Shown here in pieces: positions 54,901 through 60,469 of a stretch of DNA of 64,000 nt. The DNA is from Rhizaria sp. SCN 62-66 (taxonomy: Eukaryota > Rhizaria, unplaced): the NCBI GenBank assembly GCA_001724265.1, contig MEDY01000043.1:56290-120289 (forward strand), given 5' to 3'. The notes beneath the pieces were generated by a model. The model was not told the DNA's origin and did no database searches. It saw only the letters and a list, made by a program, of their open reading frames with translations. A program made the translations under genes and the position numbers. Position 1 is the stretch's first letter; each line of letters begins with the position of its first letter.

Positions 54901-57299
54901 GCGGGGGATGCCCCGTGCAGCACCGAGCCCGCGAACGCAGCCAGCACGGCTGAGCGTGACGCCACAGCCAGTGGCAAAGTGGTCGGGTCAAGTCCAGCCG
55001 CCTCATTGACACTCGCACTGGTGCTGGCGCTGGCAGTGTTAGAACTTGCGCTAGAACTAGCCTTGGGAGGGCCGAAGACGGTGGGCAGGCGAGGGCCGAG
55101 CGCGGGGACCGGGAGCCCGCGTGCGTGCGCGCGTGCGAGCGCGCGCAGGCGGCGCAGCGGGCGCGGCAGCGCGGTGAGCGGGCGCGGTGCTGGGAGCGAC
55201 GGAGCGGGCGCGGCGGCCGCGAGCAGCAGCGCGAGAGGCGCCGGGAGCGCGGCTACGCCCGCAATCGCCGCAGACATTGCAGCGGCAGCGCGCGGTGGCA
55301 GGGCAACGCCGCCAGCAGCGGCCCGCCCCGCGGCTTCAGCCTCGGCAGCGACTGCGCCTGTGTTCGCAGCAGACGCTTTGTTTGCGATGTCGCCGGCAGC
55401 GACGAGCGCCCGGCACGCGTCGCCGGCGAGCGCGCTGTCTGCGGCGTTCGGCGTCGCAAACTCGGCGGCGGCGGCGGCCACGGCAGGGTGCAGCATCAGC
55501 GCGCGCCACGCAGCGACCGTGAGAGCGCGCGCACCGACCGTGTCGCGGCTGCTGTGGAGGGCTGGCAAGCCGCGGTAGAGCAGACGGCCGGCGGCGCGCG
55601 CGAGAGGGCCGTCGACGCCGACGGAGACAAGCAAGGGCAGCGGTGAAGCGCGCTCGAGCCAGGACGGCCACGAAGCCCATTGCGCTCGCGCAGCGGGGCC
55701 CATGGTGCCGTCGGCAGCCTCGCAGAACCAGTCCGCGTCCTCGGCGACGTCGCCACAGTCGGCCTCGGGGCTTTGACTGCGGTCGCCGCGGGCGGCAGCG
55801 GCAGTGGCGTCGGCGACAAACGCGGACGCCGCGGCCTCGGCGCGCGCTTGCATCGCCTGACTCGCAGCCAACGAGTCACCCTCATCGTCAGCAGCCGCAA
55901 CATCGTCGGCATTACGAGCTCCAATGGGTTCACCACGGGCAACAGCGAGCTTAGAAGCATTTGTAGCGGTCGCTGCAGCAGCAGCAGCAGCAGAAGCAGC
56001 AGCAGCGCTCTCAGCCTCGCGCGCGCGTGCGTGTGCGGCTGCGGCCGTGGCAGCCGCAACCGTCGTCGCCTCCGCAGCCTCCGCTGGCGTGGGCGCAGGT
56101 CGCTCGGGCGTCGGCAGCGGCGGCAGCAGCAACAGCTGCGCCGTGTCTAGATGCGCGCGCAGCACCCGCGCTTCAGCGGGCCTCAGCGGTCGGCCGAGCA
56201 CGTGTTGCGCGCGTATGAGTGCCAGGGCCAGCGGGGCTGCGGCCGCGGGGGCGCCGAGAGGGGCCGCTAGGGAGCCCGCGCAACGCAGACACTGGCGCGG
56301 CGCGGAAACAAAGCTGGCGCACGCACAGGCCAACGCAGACGCAGAAGCAGACGCAGAGGGGCTGTCAGAGTGACTGTGTGCAACAGGACGAGCCGCATAA
56401 CCGAGACGGCGGCCGAGAGTGGGCTCACTGCCACCGGCGCCGCGAGGGGCACCGTTCGTGTTGTTGGGTAAAGCGAGACTTTGCTGGTAGGCAGCGAGAT
56501 CAGGCAGCGCGTCATCGCTGTATTCATCGCTGAAGTTGTCGCCGTTGTTGTCACCTTGGTCGTCGCCTTGGTTTCCCACGCCGCGGCTCCAGGCCCCCGT
56601 TTGGACAATGGCCAGGGCCACAGCCAGAGACGCAGCGTCGGCCTCGGCATCAGCTTGGGTATCGGCGGGCTTCGCTTTGCCTTTCCCTTTGCTTGCACCA
56701 GCGCCAGCGCCAGTGTAAATGCTAGCGAGAGAAGGCAGTAGCGCGCGCACAGCATCCTCAGCTGGGTCATCAAGGGGAAAAGTCTGAGTAGCACAAGTGT
56801 CAGAGTCAGCGCCAGAGTGCGAGTCATGAGAAGATACACTTTCAGCCTCGTTGGAGCTTGACTGCAAGTGCGAGTGCAACGCAGCAGCCGTGGGAGCCCC
56901 GGCGGCGGGCGGTCCCACAGCAGTCGCCGTCGCGGCGACAGTGGCGTCCGGGAGCGCCAGTGCGAGCGCCGCGATTAACGAGTGCGGCCCCACAGCAGCG
57001 GCAACGCGCCAACGGGACTCATTCGCAACGCGCGCCGGCTCGGCCGCAAACAGGGCCTCCAATGCGGCGCGCGCGGCGGCGCGGCGGTGCGCGTCGGCGG
57101 CGCGCGTGTCCGCGATGTGCTGTTGCCGCGCGCGGTGGGCCTCGACGGCGTCGACAGCGGCGGCGGCGGCGGCGAGAAGCAGTTCGCGGACTGAGTCGGC
57201 GACGGCGGCGAGCTCAGCGCGGCGCAGCGCCGAGAGACGGCGGGACGCGTCCGCGGCTACGGGGGTCTCCTTGACCTGCGTGGAGGCGCCGCAACCCAT
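36960..57299 (-). CDS. Giant acylation-signal STAND (NB-ARC-like) P-loop NTPase with WD40-like segments
   Basis: 6779 residues in one uninterrupted frame. It begins MGCGASTQ: Gly2 with Ser6 fits N-myristoylation and Cys3 palmitoylation, implying membrane anchoring. About 1650 Ala-rich residues follow, with CxxC pairs such as QCLRC and CAVC. The NTPase core reads VVALWGDSGCGKTVSAA (Walker A, Lys1696), LPLLVVLDAAPS (Walker B, Asp1809), AAVLATSAAPRS (sensor-like, ~1833) and TQAHPALLAALALA (~1995), similar to the 'GLPLAL' element of NB-ARC proteins. A long helical Ala-rich region follows, then WD40-like blades such as LVLSWDSAGVIALWDL (~3245), RIVTADCYNALHVYALP (~3300), RYLLTWGLDDRVCLVD (~3600) and TVGAVTGAGGAAALLWDL (~4450), separated by low-complexity inserts. 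The C-terminal ~2000 residues are unrecognised apart from Cys-rich clusters. STAND ATPases with WD40 sensors (Apaf-1, NWD1, TEP1 type) act as signal-induced switches; that role here is inference. The stop is TAA. Confidence 0.78.
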   Translation of the reverse strand: MGCGASTQVKETPVAADASRRLSALRRAELAAVADSVRELLLAAAAAAVDAVEAHRARQQHIADTRAADAHRRAAARAALEALFAAEPARVANESRWRVAAAVGPHSLIAALALALPDATVAATATAVGPPAAGAPTAAALHSHLQSSSNEAESVSSHDSHSGADSDTCATQTFPLDDPAEDAVRALLPSLASIYTGAGAGASKGKGKAKPADTQADAEADAASLAVALAIVQTGAWSRGVGNQGDDQGDNNGDNFSDEYSDDALPDLAAYQQSLALPNNTNGAPRGAGGSEPTLGRRLGYAARPVAHSHSDSPSASASASALACACASFVSAPRQCLRCAGSLAAPLGAPAAAAPLALALIRAQHVLGRPLRPAEARVLRAHLDTAQLLLLPPLPTPERPAPTPAEAAEATTVAAATAAAAHARAREAESAAAASAAAAAAATATNASKLAVARGEPIGARNADDVAAADDEGDSLAASQAMQARAEAAASAFVADATAAAARGDRSQSPEADCGDVAEDADWFCEAADGTMGPAARAQWASWPSWLERASPLPLLVSVGVDGPLARAAGRLLYRGLPALHSSRDTVGARALTVAAWRALMLHPAVAAAAAEFATPNAADSALAGDACRALVAAGDIANKASAANTGAVAAEAEAAGRAAAGGVALPPRAAAAMSAAIAGVAALPAPLALLLAAAAPAPSLPAPRPLTALPRPLRRLRALARAHARGLPVPALGPRLPTVFGPPKASSSASSNTASASTSASVNEAAGLDPTTLPLAVASRSAVLAAFAGSVLHGASPAPPRDPLLWRSAITAESTSSSLSASSSSASTQELTEPVLSMAAAVPAFAAAREAAARAAAAAGSVPALASAAALSALIARECSPVFADTVAATRRAAAAQALQSSQHPQQHPQQQQQQSQSQVQGARGRVVRPRTAGRGRGAETEPGDTESESASRPTSAVARLRPQPPPTPCDQAAVKATVTVSAAGDAGAGTDSTATEDCSEAHAHGDLPSPTHSLAPSHALSQAQSHGAHGADGTDDEHGPALTLGHGHGHGHGNALAVPGASSASGLSPSVSPAAAVSRRRGLQAPGAPGGGSGGSGPRSLISPQAALAASAAQAATDAAEALQRQAQRQAQRRRAEALRAHAAAVAAVSGFGPCAPAAATLLAAPAGAAPPPLPQLPGEPGWWAQPASAATTAAAAVNVTVGAGAGAGGLALAAHAFFARHALCRRGVASQSDSAEGDADALAAAYAAAAATHGISVTAEGGLLHWGQLYSSGCANHSAQQPDSGAIVPLARAPPVYYGAYSPCLYARLNAHGVRYPLSRARALRCDGYRPLGPLSVNAAVCADAERAHAVAATAAAEAVTTAAAAVTAAAIAAATAAAASEEVAAIARAANAAANAPVASTAIAAPASAPVVVEPPTALDAAVAAGVAGPAGAAANEEDYGYGDGSTASAHPADFAAVQPASSEHNDLTQAAIDAPPAVVEVARPNELERAAAAAEAAATATQAAAAFAAAAASTAAAAVAAVDAVAAATAAHFCSVYPVPAPTAATIALADGDGDGDAAPGSGGAPASLLWDQDARGPLPAFLHPPAALAPAPTVSGAAEDAPLLLAPPCAVCAAPLSLPLPLGAPLPPPWFVPVPAVLAAAATALALPLDAEERRLHERVYTYGDDADVAADRSGARVVALWGDSGCGKTVSAAALAWHPALRTQYHRIVWLPPFCSATSDTTSDCGVVTVALEALAALRRALEADTANRAVAVARGWPLPDCAPAHDGEDGDSEGAGFATFEQAQRYFARFARLPLLVVLDAAPSLPALLPMLASLLPASAAVLATSAAPRSALLPSASAATTTAAAESDPAAQVATAAAAAAAAAAVAAGAWGPLSPTTGTATACVRVQHSFVSAPSAASTDTAISVAVVRVPACLPASVARAAAVHAARFACPAATLPLPLPSAASAAEPVGALDGGVEEARSLALALPASPALAAVVDSMLAVTQAHPALLAALALAVTPAALATPGWPAGPVAAAASALARTAVAPLAQAQSPSISARSRRAARRNTASAGSGAVPAVLPGVRGACPPSPHSASSASSVALSVSANGAGCGVVSSEPAASGPVVRALRRLLRQPAPAVGPTAAVALAVLLVATRDTPLDQLLAAASLLAPAPVDVDADVEVSASAGLQAESAQRALQLLTLPPAPLVPLSSAAARWQTLRTMLSEGERVVEGDFDDSEWRQQLQARDLLWPHSIAVDPVPYSASAANSAVASLRALDYNRAYLAPSGLLAAVAALLAPPPLRARPMVGGGDGFATRVAQGTMALLALARLLKADLAAGAPDASVDASSSASAVAAPQPQQPTVSPAASLAMITAATAAVAAGSAAAFARLWSLASRASSQSLQAPVLTLATAALSLPQPYGHAAPALRAAQWGARVEALAALLLTAVTAGSESGSAVCAANLHSAQPYIVRADTLAAAEPRAAGACVCSVRPTGAIARLSVSAAAVAMAPVMARAWPALLNTLASPPVAATGVFPALLLSVPVLAACFRAAAAAAAPAGPDAEAAAVAGATAAISASCDAWLASLASLMGPGGSDAGLLVALPFGAFTPLATVMPLAPAAGAPPAAADAPLAVAAPRSLRAALALLPPIISAAAGGPAVSPAQTPVAARPALSPASAVAGGGVLCARIALGQLQIALRAVALPASGGRAARDWAGAVARALWPVLSGPAGAALAALASAVPADATAEAAISAALALLAELGAAADNAAELPDNAPRSQCGTATIATVLTPTSVATLIATAAAQARALAPGSGDSALASANAFSHGAAARAPVAPSAVLLGARLATTVPTLLLHPDVTRLFVRPGGAAVAAAAAANNSVVPAMLQSWLRTLPAPLQTHVTAALPYCVRVLGTTSSAALTPALAAPGPAIPAGSSGAASQHHVVLSSAVAAHAAAAAAAGSGAGAGSAFEAAASEALTRFRVHFPGLAPLLPRARPEPTAAAALLLLAATAASAAAASKAVSAGPHAPDAVVAAAASAAAARAMVALRSAARRSAPLLPPVALLAAALPFPLPAAVLPPLHRSLIAPAAGKRADADTASGFIGPVEGHVTPVTSCLALLHSRQRHISARFPGNRASCGVDSALLLTTAANDPDLVLWATSGPAADSASRGAALVRVTVHRQLHALMRLRSQQPQRGESVPLPFVCGALELPPGLVAAAAPTPAAEGVPASPLSAPAAPRLVLSWDSAGVIALWDLCTLRVVALLAGHHNHPFFTQFYSTPRPRAFFANRAMPPGPLTAVALVADGTARIVTADCYNALHVYALPPALRTPPASAAWWHPALLLPALRFDGMHVPPSVAAATEAATGRWNASQFELASAVAPALASALAPPPATAEAEAAPHALMLPPIVLARTPAPAPPPPRRFLRGVSVLTNGSRACPLYISLHGHAHRHFLASSHTAQVAAAIAAATATADAARAARMQPFSPSKGSSSAAPAGDHPSTPARHTPGSAHSTFYATPSPAGFTPDAAAASAHSGVPATPYTPFVLRPPSLAPGASTSSLLSTTPTPCTPAPGGATLPPGAAPPGLQWSSTAVPAMAAHPGWGPDTGAARYLLTWGLDDRVCLVDATVPAAAYAEPALALPAALGVCAAATIAAAATDADAAFADVAERSTEADVITPAASAAFDSAAAGGSLPAPAYTLPYADPSHVPALAAPGLGRFAAPFVPQSSNTSSAAAIESDVPAGPGGRRGVRRLPPLVQAWSEWTPPYVLNAAAPAASGSAAAAGGAAERGTPSARVCDITPMLAQYVHLDALRAFHRARRRAACNARYASLAADYAAAPAASALSATAAAAASAAAAAAGAGAVNAAALAPSPSAAAAAATRAVSPLLTSVTVLPAWPGVLRGSAPHGFLGAALAPSGNALAAATAAAAGPSAVASDSAGGPPTIVPSGVASVNSAAVGGDSELAGGPSSQSMAQPRRPTVFSPTAAAASSASFGASPPNMRRGLSSVFGGATPMAAGAAAAVSGHSRASVVASALSSATGASSSAQAATATGFIGLADSAEEHLVLATGGKLVHVLFAPSLAFKQASRAPMGAPAAVGRGAGPLPTGAPASGSTSSASPIGSPLRGPSSRSVQLLLRALTAVPPGVGFGQELPVGAPASTRQPAVAGVGAGGGGGIALHAALGLVVGYYSPPMQVFLGSHALPHARPANASRAATAVVPATAPQRTAFELAVERMRYPRPAPAGAATDADLAASRAAAERRAQAVRQRRRRRRNWDNALDAAAGGDEGDDLDDDDDDDAYPSDLDSGSDGESSGGGSEGEDEDDDGGDDDDDDPDAPVDPATAAATAALARRVMAAPAPTALLTDPALGVAAVLPLHSNRARASAAAARTAWAAPDVTVAYDIASGTFDPALAAVLAEETAVVAASSEYHMLLPDDCGDNAGDCERDDSAAWVTRLAFDGQFVTVGAVTGAGGAAALLWDLAHVPALLLAHPAAAWEPAFDAALDAPTLMPPSDSAAAKPAAAQASLPQMSSFPPYASPAAFLCAPWAPHAARARVAGFALSLLMDLLARPFSEFDAVARARFFAGQLVPGASDASNNTGSSAFGSPVRGAPGGTAQSANNTPGGVAPNGSSHSTPYGTTAPPSSSSSSSNGSTQGTPQQGVGLLGQGSYNSAAAVAAAAAQLLGVPFSPVPLQRAGGGAHSLPAPPVLPPTFFSYNYLAPLPPPDVYALPRAPAASDPPVFFRSNYAAPRTGAGERDPALAAAAAAADAAPFDIAYEAYYSGGGFAGDSPFAASHSAAATPQRRVVGGGRRARRAAAAAAAAAAGGSPAAAAAAAAAAAAAAGGARPRAPAAVAVPVLLTYFAPPAGADSGARVQRGAIAGVKLVHRARVRGVGYQRLDFERPATEAAPAPVQSAWVRFEPGTEYLPLQTVFLAWSAPAATAVTAAAGVAAPSASAPAVRVLDLSPALAQRTAAVAATGRRLYAALSPSPAAGPTIIATPASPVQRAGAVVSMPAPWLPYHLGPALEPQVPTAAAAALAAALATASASTRRNHTAGALLRRASLSHEYGSPAQPPGATARAAAAAPTTTAAASDAPECPLAAATAALPMPLPAAPAISFSSPLARVLAIMPSAANDCTPYAHALAAAGARAAAAANTTGPAPPGTPVPLSVAAILLSSAAGPLAAAVSAALPPALTLRHWPAPAGLKPRGDGPDQDIGAPTDADAEEAAAYAPRQAPPPTPAPFAGAEQIADVVVMPPTVMHIKDATGPCLCARRLRRCGGSATSNSVLASAPLYATGPRNTFGSYSSHVAAASALANAVFEPDATFASPAALTAAAMCRELAPETNNECEVIGDDAEDLDDSGAVATDCSGSDDDNYDDESVESDGDDEVDSRRNSESDKPPLHRARRSSALLTALMPAPGPALPQRRLWCRRCAPGPRALPEDAFTVVVALSPRSLPPAAPAVVTAPSSGTYQLAPVPAMLAASHETADAPDTVLCRQAPRFVAWSLGAFLPLSRGLSVGFAPPAAPAPASSSASAPANDFSDNPSPLPSARGSRSASGTRPFPPPSPIASATSIAAAAAAAATAAASAATAAAGPAALGWVNVFLPPPLRVRLPASHTAATSVTAAVTARVRSAFAFNHFSSAAAAAAGLSAAATLPARPPPVPHTGGPLTVTIGAPVRALASPVPQATAPHASPSTSHTAPASAAALAAASATAAAAPRSVSLAALRTLLTKLSPAAVVPAESAGPGAAAGAGGPMRWLRRWEGMLGDATAALVDERGRCGCSDAEAAARAHAEKLGGGKVNAKSAAKPVTNGSGATVRTESSGPLSSSSDSDGGDSDSSSDDDVCGGGCCMCLCPPTPPAPSAAAASAAVTGAVSRLCPAPLLTRIMITALLSLQPTSSSATAAAELAASLSASTNTSSLSASAAASAAASAAAARERERTERDRGERLLPPSPPDVLRAAVQLCFATAAASRGTASPGVTPTGAALAQLAMPGLIQLRRWLQPVVAAALAAAAGPAARAAAAAMTGPQAALQVPARSCPCCRLVWAALPHASALTGVSLATALGSLHCPAPLQLALPFAPGVDALTDVMMHPQLAVALYALSASTPSVMARTLTPAVAGAPPRWLPGIGTLPLLQPLASALTLNAAELRTAVAADALFASVAAAATAAAGGGNPEAAFASAAAAMAGAVYWEEFEDTAPPTTVARARPRPASALAVPGATLRVPLLLALASANDTMPGGRSGAAMVLSTRHRPAMAVLALAHSHFAGVTPASYTCPRTFTVSVTALLSTSGQSLTALRPSAHADAAISVVAVPLITPPLAPPPPALTAAAALAMVRGQRGLPPPAPLLAAANAASLAVATAISRAQFAVYLRPPAPSTPAQPPSPRARSGVAFRASRPGALVATHPALPAGAANALGLSSACALGGAAVWALAQRAHTGLCASLFLSTPPAVLAASAGSALSQSRSGAAQPRADAVLNELIFQAPSLLPSPPAPVVSAAAATVVGPKAAVALVVSAASATIAVSATLLPPWTLGAAPANALQGQSAQRRPPMAALTLVGVASQISVAAIQSMNGRAPSPSPSAVLSIGGGGADTDGSQQYEPPRAVMPSEGDAVFIPVPLNLPPVLGDAMSPMAGPSVDRNSFFWPPSASAPYTPVASSPQMTPRLLTPSRSYGRSTTPTLQAMPSGISSGLPPTSSRATVPPPPVTVSSLLLGEPASIALADRAAKVGPMELSAPLVAMVGPNGEAEIAGAARLSDGSLRAFLLTVRVHSAPIAELKWLE

Positions 57300-57991
57300 C
57301 GGGCAGGGGCGGGGCGCGCGGCGGCGACGGCGGCGGCGGCGACTGCGGCGACGGCGGGAAGTTGACTGGGGGAGGCGCGGGAGAGGCGCAGGAGGAGCGG
57401 GACGCTGCGGTGTAAGATAAAGCAGGCGCTGTACGGTGTTTCAGAGGCTAACCTCAGTAGGATCGAAGAGAAAAGAGCTACGGTAAAAAGGAAAGGCGTT
57501 AGGGATCGAAAAAATGGGTTGGGTGAAGGAGGTGAGCAGGGTCGTTTCTCATCTTGTGAAATCAAAAGTTTAGCACGTAGACTAACTGTAATCGGCATTT
57601 GAAAAGAGATTCAAAGTTGAATTAAAATAAGACACCTGGAACAAGTAGTATTTATATTAGCAACGGACGGTGCATGTCAAGCCCAGTGAATAAAAACGGG
57701 CGCCACTCCTCGAATGCAAAGCACCTGTTTGGCCCACACTTAGGGAGAGGTCAGAGACAGAAAAATGAGAGAGAAGAGGGCATCGTATTTGAATTTTTGT
57801 TGTATTTGGGTTTGGTTGAATACTCAGAAGTCGTTATAAGCCTCCCCTGCAACCTGTACGTCGCGCGACAAACGAGTCACGCGGTGTGAGGCCGCAAGGG
57901 TAGACGCAGTCTTTGCGAGGTATAGTCCACCGCGGCTGCCAGTCAGACACTGGCCGACAACGCACGGGGAACCAACAAGCATGCCAACCGC
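57300..57991. other. Intergenic region: giant-gene promoter and eS26 3' region
   Basis: Between two co-directional minus-strand genes. The half near the giant gene is AT-rich and should contain its promoter. The part next to eS26 (57838-57991) is GC-rich and structured: GCCAGT/ACTGGC arms with a 5-base loop at 57938-57954, and a GTCGCGCGAC palindrome at 57860-57869. No coding frame is convincing; a structured 3'UTR or small RNA cannot be excluded. Confidence 0.4.
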
Positions 57992-58405
57992 TTACTTGCG
58001 CATGGCAGCAATGCGGGAGACCTCGGGGAGACGGCGCTGGGAGGGCTTGACACCCTTCTGGGGCTTGCCGGGACCCTTCACCTTGACGCCGGGGCGGGAC
58101 TTGACCGCGGGGGCACGCACACGGCGCTTGGCCGCAGAGCGGGAGCGGACGTAGCGGGCGTGGACGGCGCACGAGATGCAGTACTGCTGCTTGATGTACA
58201 GCTTAGGGAGGGTGTAGGTGCCGGAGGGGTAGACGGACGCGGCAGCGAGGTCACCCTGAGCAGCAGCCTCGACCATGTTGCGGACCTGGAACTTCTTCAC
58301 AGCCTTGTCCTTGGGGACGCAGCGGCGGCAGTTAGAGCAACGGACGAACTTGGCAGCGCCACGACCGTAGCGATCCTTGCCACCATTACGACGCTTCTTG
58401 GGCAT
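57992..58405 (-). CDS. RPS26: 40S ribosomal protein S26 (eS26)
   Basis: 137 residues, intronless. The start [16 protein letters not shown], the zinc-binding pairs [17 protein letters not shown] and [17 protein letters not shown], and IVEAAA-type and LPKLYIK segments match eS26 across its whole conserved length. The Cys pairs C23/C26 and C76/C79 form the zinc site. eS26 sits at the mRNA exit channel of the 40S subunit. The protein is about 20 residues longer than typical eS26 because of a basic Lys/Pro/Val C-terminal tail. A further in-frame ATG 24 bp upstream (58429) was rejected because MPKKRR is the conserved N-terminus. The stop is TAA. Confidence 0.96.
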   Translation of the reverse strand: MPKKRRNGGKDRYGRGAAKFVRCSNCRRCVPKDKAVKKFQVRNMVEAAAQGDLAAASVYPSGTYTLPKLYIKQQYCISCAVHARYVRSRSAAKRRVRAPAVKSRPGVKVKGPGKPQKGVKPSQRRLPEVSRIAAMRK

Positions 58406-59023
58406 GCAACGACTGTGAAGAGAAGACACGAAACGCGAGTGCGCACGAATGCCGGAATGAGGAAGAGCAAGAGCAAGAGCAAGTCAGAGAGAGGGCACAG
58501 CGGAGGTAAGAGACGGGTTCATTTGGTGCCAAAAGCGTCCGTGTAAGAATGCGCAAATATTGAAATAGAGAGTTCATGGCCCACAGTAGCATATAAAATA
58601 GCCGCACATGAAACAACAAGCGCGGCAGAACACAAACAAAACCCAAAGATTGGGGCTCAAGTTTGCGGTCTTCTTCCAGTCTCACCCGACCGACTGTGCG
58701 GTGATTAAAGTCAAGCCGCCGACAGTCAAGCTGAAAATCGAGCACAAACAAGTTGATTCCGCGCGCAGATCGTTGTGTGAGCAAATTATATTTCCATGTG
58801 TCGAGTTTAAAAGATATGAAGTATCGAAAATGTATTTTGTTCATGTTGCTGCGCAGCGCCACAGACGCATATCCCGACAAATGACGCTCCACGCAGGTCC
58901 ATGGCCCCACTCAAAAAGCCCTAAATCGGCCATCTTAGTTCCCAAAACAACTCGCCTTGACTTAATAAGTAGTGCAACAAGGTACTTCTCGCACAGTTCT
59001 TCCTGTCTATGCCGGCTTAGTGC
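58406..59023. other. Intergenic region: eS26 promoter and WKF-gene 3' region
   Basis: The eS26 upstream region contains a TATA-like TATAAAAT (near 58592-58600, plus-strand orientation) beside a GGCCCA-containing ATGGCCCACAG (near 58576). A plus-strand ORF from 58608 overlaps the end of the WKF gene and lacks local codon bias. No RNA gene was recognised. Confidence 0.4.
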
Positions 59024-60469
59024 TCAATCAAGAGCCTCCTTGATCTTGAGAGCGCGGCGCAGCACCGCGCGCGAGCGCCAGTAGCCGGGCGCCTCGACGG
59101 ACATCTCCACAAGCGGCGCCGCCTTCTTGACCGGAGCATCACTCGCAGTCGCGGCAGACTCATCCGCAGCGGAAGCCGCGTCATCCTCCGCCCCCGCGGT
59201 GGTATTGGCGGCATTCTTGCGGCTGCGGGGGCCGACGACAACGGGCGGGACGGCGGCCTCAGCGTCTTCCGCAGCGAACTTAGCGGCGTCAGCCGCGCGG
59301 CGGAGTGTCTTATCGGTCTTGTCCGCGGCGGCCTTGGCAACGGCCTCCTCCGCGGCCTGGCGCGCGGCCGCCGCGGCCTTGACGAGCTCCTCGCGCTTGG
59401 CCGCGGCGACGGCGGCGGCGGCCTCGGCCTCGGCACGCCGCGCCTCGTCAGCCGCGGCGGCGGCGGTGGCGCGGCGAGCCTGCTCCTCGCGGGCGCGCGC
59501 GCGCTGCGCCACAAGCACGGGGTCCTCGCACAACAGCGCGCGGATCGCGGCGATCACGGCGGGAGAATCCTCCTTAGACTTCTTCTCCTCGTTGTCATCG
59601 CCATTGTCGTCGTCGTTGTCGGAGAGACCGAGTGCGGCACGCTCGGCGGCGGCGTCGGCACGGATGCCGGCAACCTGCTCGTGTAGCGCCTCAATCGCAC
59701 CAACCTGCGCCAGCAGCTGCATGCGCGCCGCGCCCTGCAAGTCGGCGATGTACTTGGTGAACGTCTTGAACGCATCCTTGGGCATTGCGCTCTCGTCGAA
59801 GCAGTGCTCCAAAAGCCACACCTGGCGCACCTTCTGGAACTTCCACTCCGCGCCCTCGCGGCCCTTGCGCGCGGCCGCCCAGTCCTCCAAGTAGCCCAGC
59901 GCGGCCTCAGCGGCCAGCGCGCCGGGCGCCGGGAGCAAGGCAGAGTCACGGTTCACGTTGTCGCTGCCGCCGCGGCCCGCGAGTATGCGCGCGCGCGTGT
60001 CGGAAACACGCTGGGACATAAACGCCTGGTTCTTCAGCGCGCGCTTCGACGGGGCGGACGCGTCGGCGCCGGCGGAGGCGTTGGTGTCGCTGGCGGGGCG
60101 CTTGGGGCGGGACACGGCGGCCGCGGCCGCGGCGGCCGCGGCGCTGGCAGCGGCGGCGGCCGCGGTAGCAGCCGCAGCGGTCGCGGCAGCGCTGGGGGCA
60201 GCGGAAGCAGGGGCAGCAGCGGGGGCGGGCGCGCTCGCGGTGGGAACGAAACGTGCCATGCGGCTCGGGTGGATGCCGCGGGCAGCAGTCGGCGCAGCAG
60301 CGGCAGCAGCAGGAGCGGCAGCGGGAGCGGCCGCGGGAGCAGGGGCAGCGGGAGCAGCCATTTCCTTGCTGTTGGACTTGTCCTTCTTATCTTTTTTCTC
60401 CTTCTTGTCATTTTTGTCCTTCTTGTCCTTCTTGTCGGCCTTGGAAGGCTTGTCCTCGTAGTCGCTCAT
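59024..60469 (-). CDS. WKF-domain protein (C7orf50-like), probably nucleolar
   Basis: 481 residues, intronless. The N-terminus is a highly charged Lys/Asp tract (~8-35), then long Ala/Pro-rich low complexity. Residues ~190-275 carry the WKF domain: ALGYLEDWAAARKGREGAEW, then KFQKVRQVWLLEHCF, a SAMPKDAFKTFTKYIADLQG segment, and ARMQLL. This aligns with human C7orf50 (WKFQKTRQTWLLLHMY...LLAYLEGLQGRAREL). Human C7orf50 is nucleolar and associated with ribosome biogenesis; the exact function is not established. After an acidic stretch (NDDDNGDDNEEKK) comes an Ala/Glu/Arg coiled coil (~330-400). Human C7orf50 is under 200 residues, so the long flanks are specific to this organism's Ala-rich style. 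The stop is TGA. Confidence 0.85.
   Translation of the reverse strand: MSDYEDKPSKADKKDKKDKNDKKEKKDKKDKSNSKEMAAPAAPAPAAAPAAAPAAAAAAPTAARGIHPSRMARFVPTASAPAPAAAPASAAPSAAATAAAATAAAAAASAAAAAAAAAVSRPKRPASDTNASAGADASAPSKRALKNQAFMSQRVSDTRARILAGRGGSDNVNRDSALLPAPGALAAEAALGYLEDWAAARKGREGAEWKFQKVRQVWLLEHCFDESAMPKDAFKTFTKYIADLQGAARMQLLAQVGAIEALHEQVAGIRADAAAERAALGLSDNDDDNGDDNEEKKSKEDSPAVIAAIRALLCEDPVLVAQRARAREEQARRATAAAAADEARRAEAEAAAAVAAAKREELVKAAAAARQAAEEAVAKAAADKTDKTLRRAADAAKFAAEDAEAAVPPVVVGPRSRKNAANTTAGAEDDAASAADESAATASDAPVKKAAPLVEMSVEAPGYWRSRAVLRRALKIKEALD

Noticed and set aside
36960-57299. Splitting the 20-kb ORF into several genes
   Set aside because: The frame is uninterrupted, codon bias is uniform and no internal AT-rich gap like the true intergenic regions is present, so a single gene is the simplest reading.
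58608-59084. 158-codon plus-strand ORF between eS26 and the WKF gene
   Set aside because: It overlaps the end of the WKF gene on the opposite strand, lacks local codon bias, and occupies eS26 promoter sequence.
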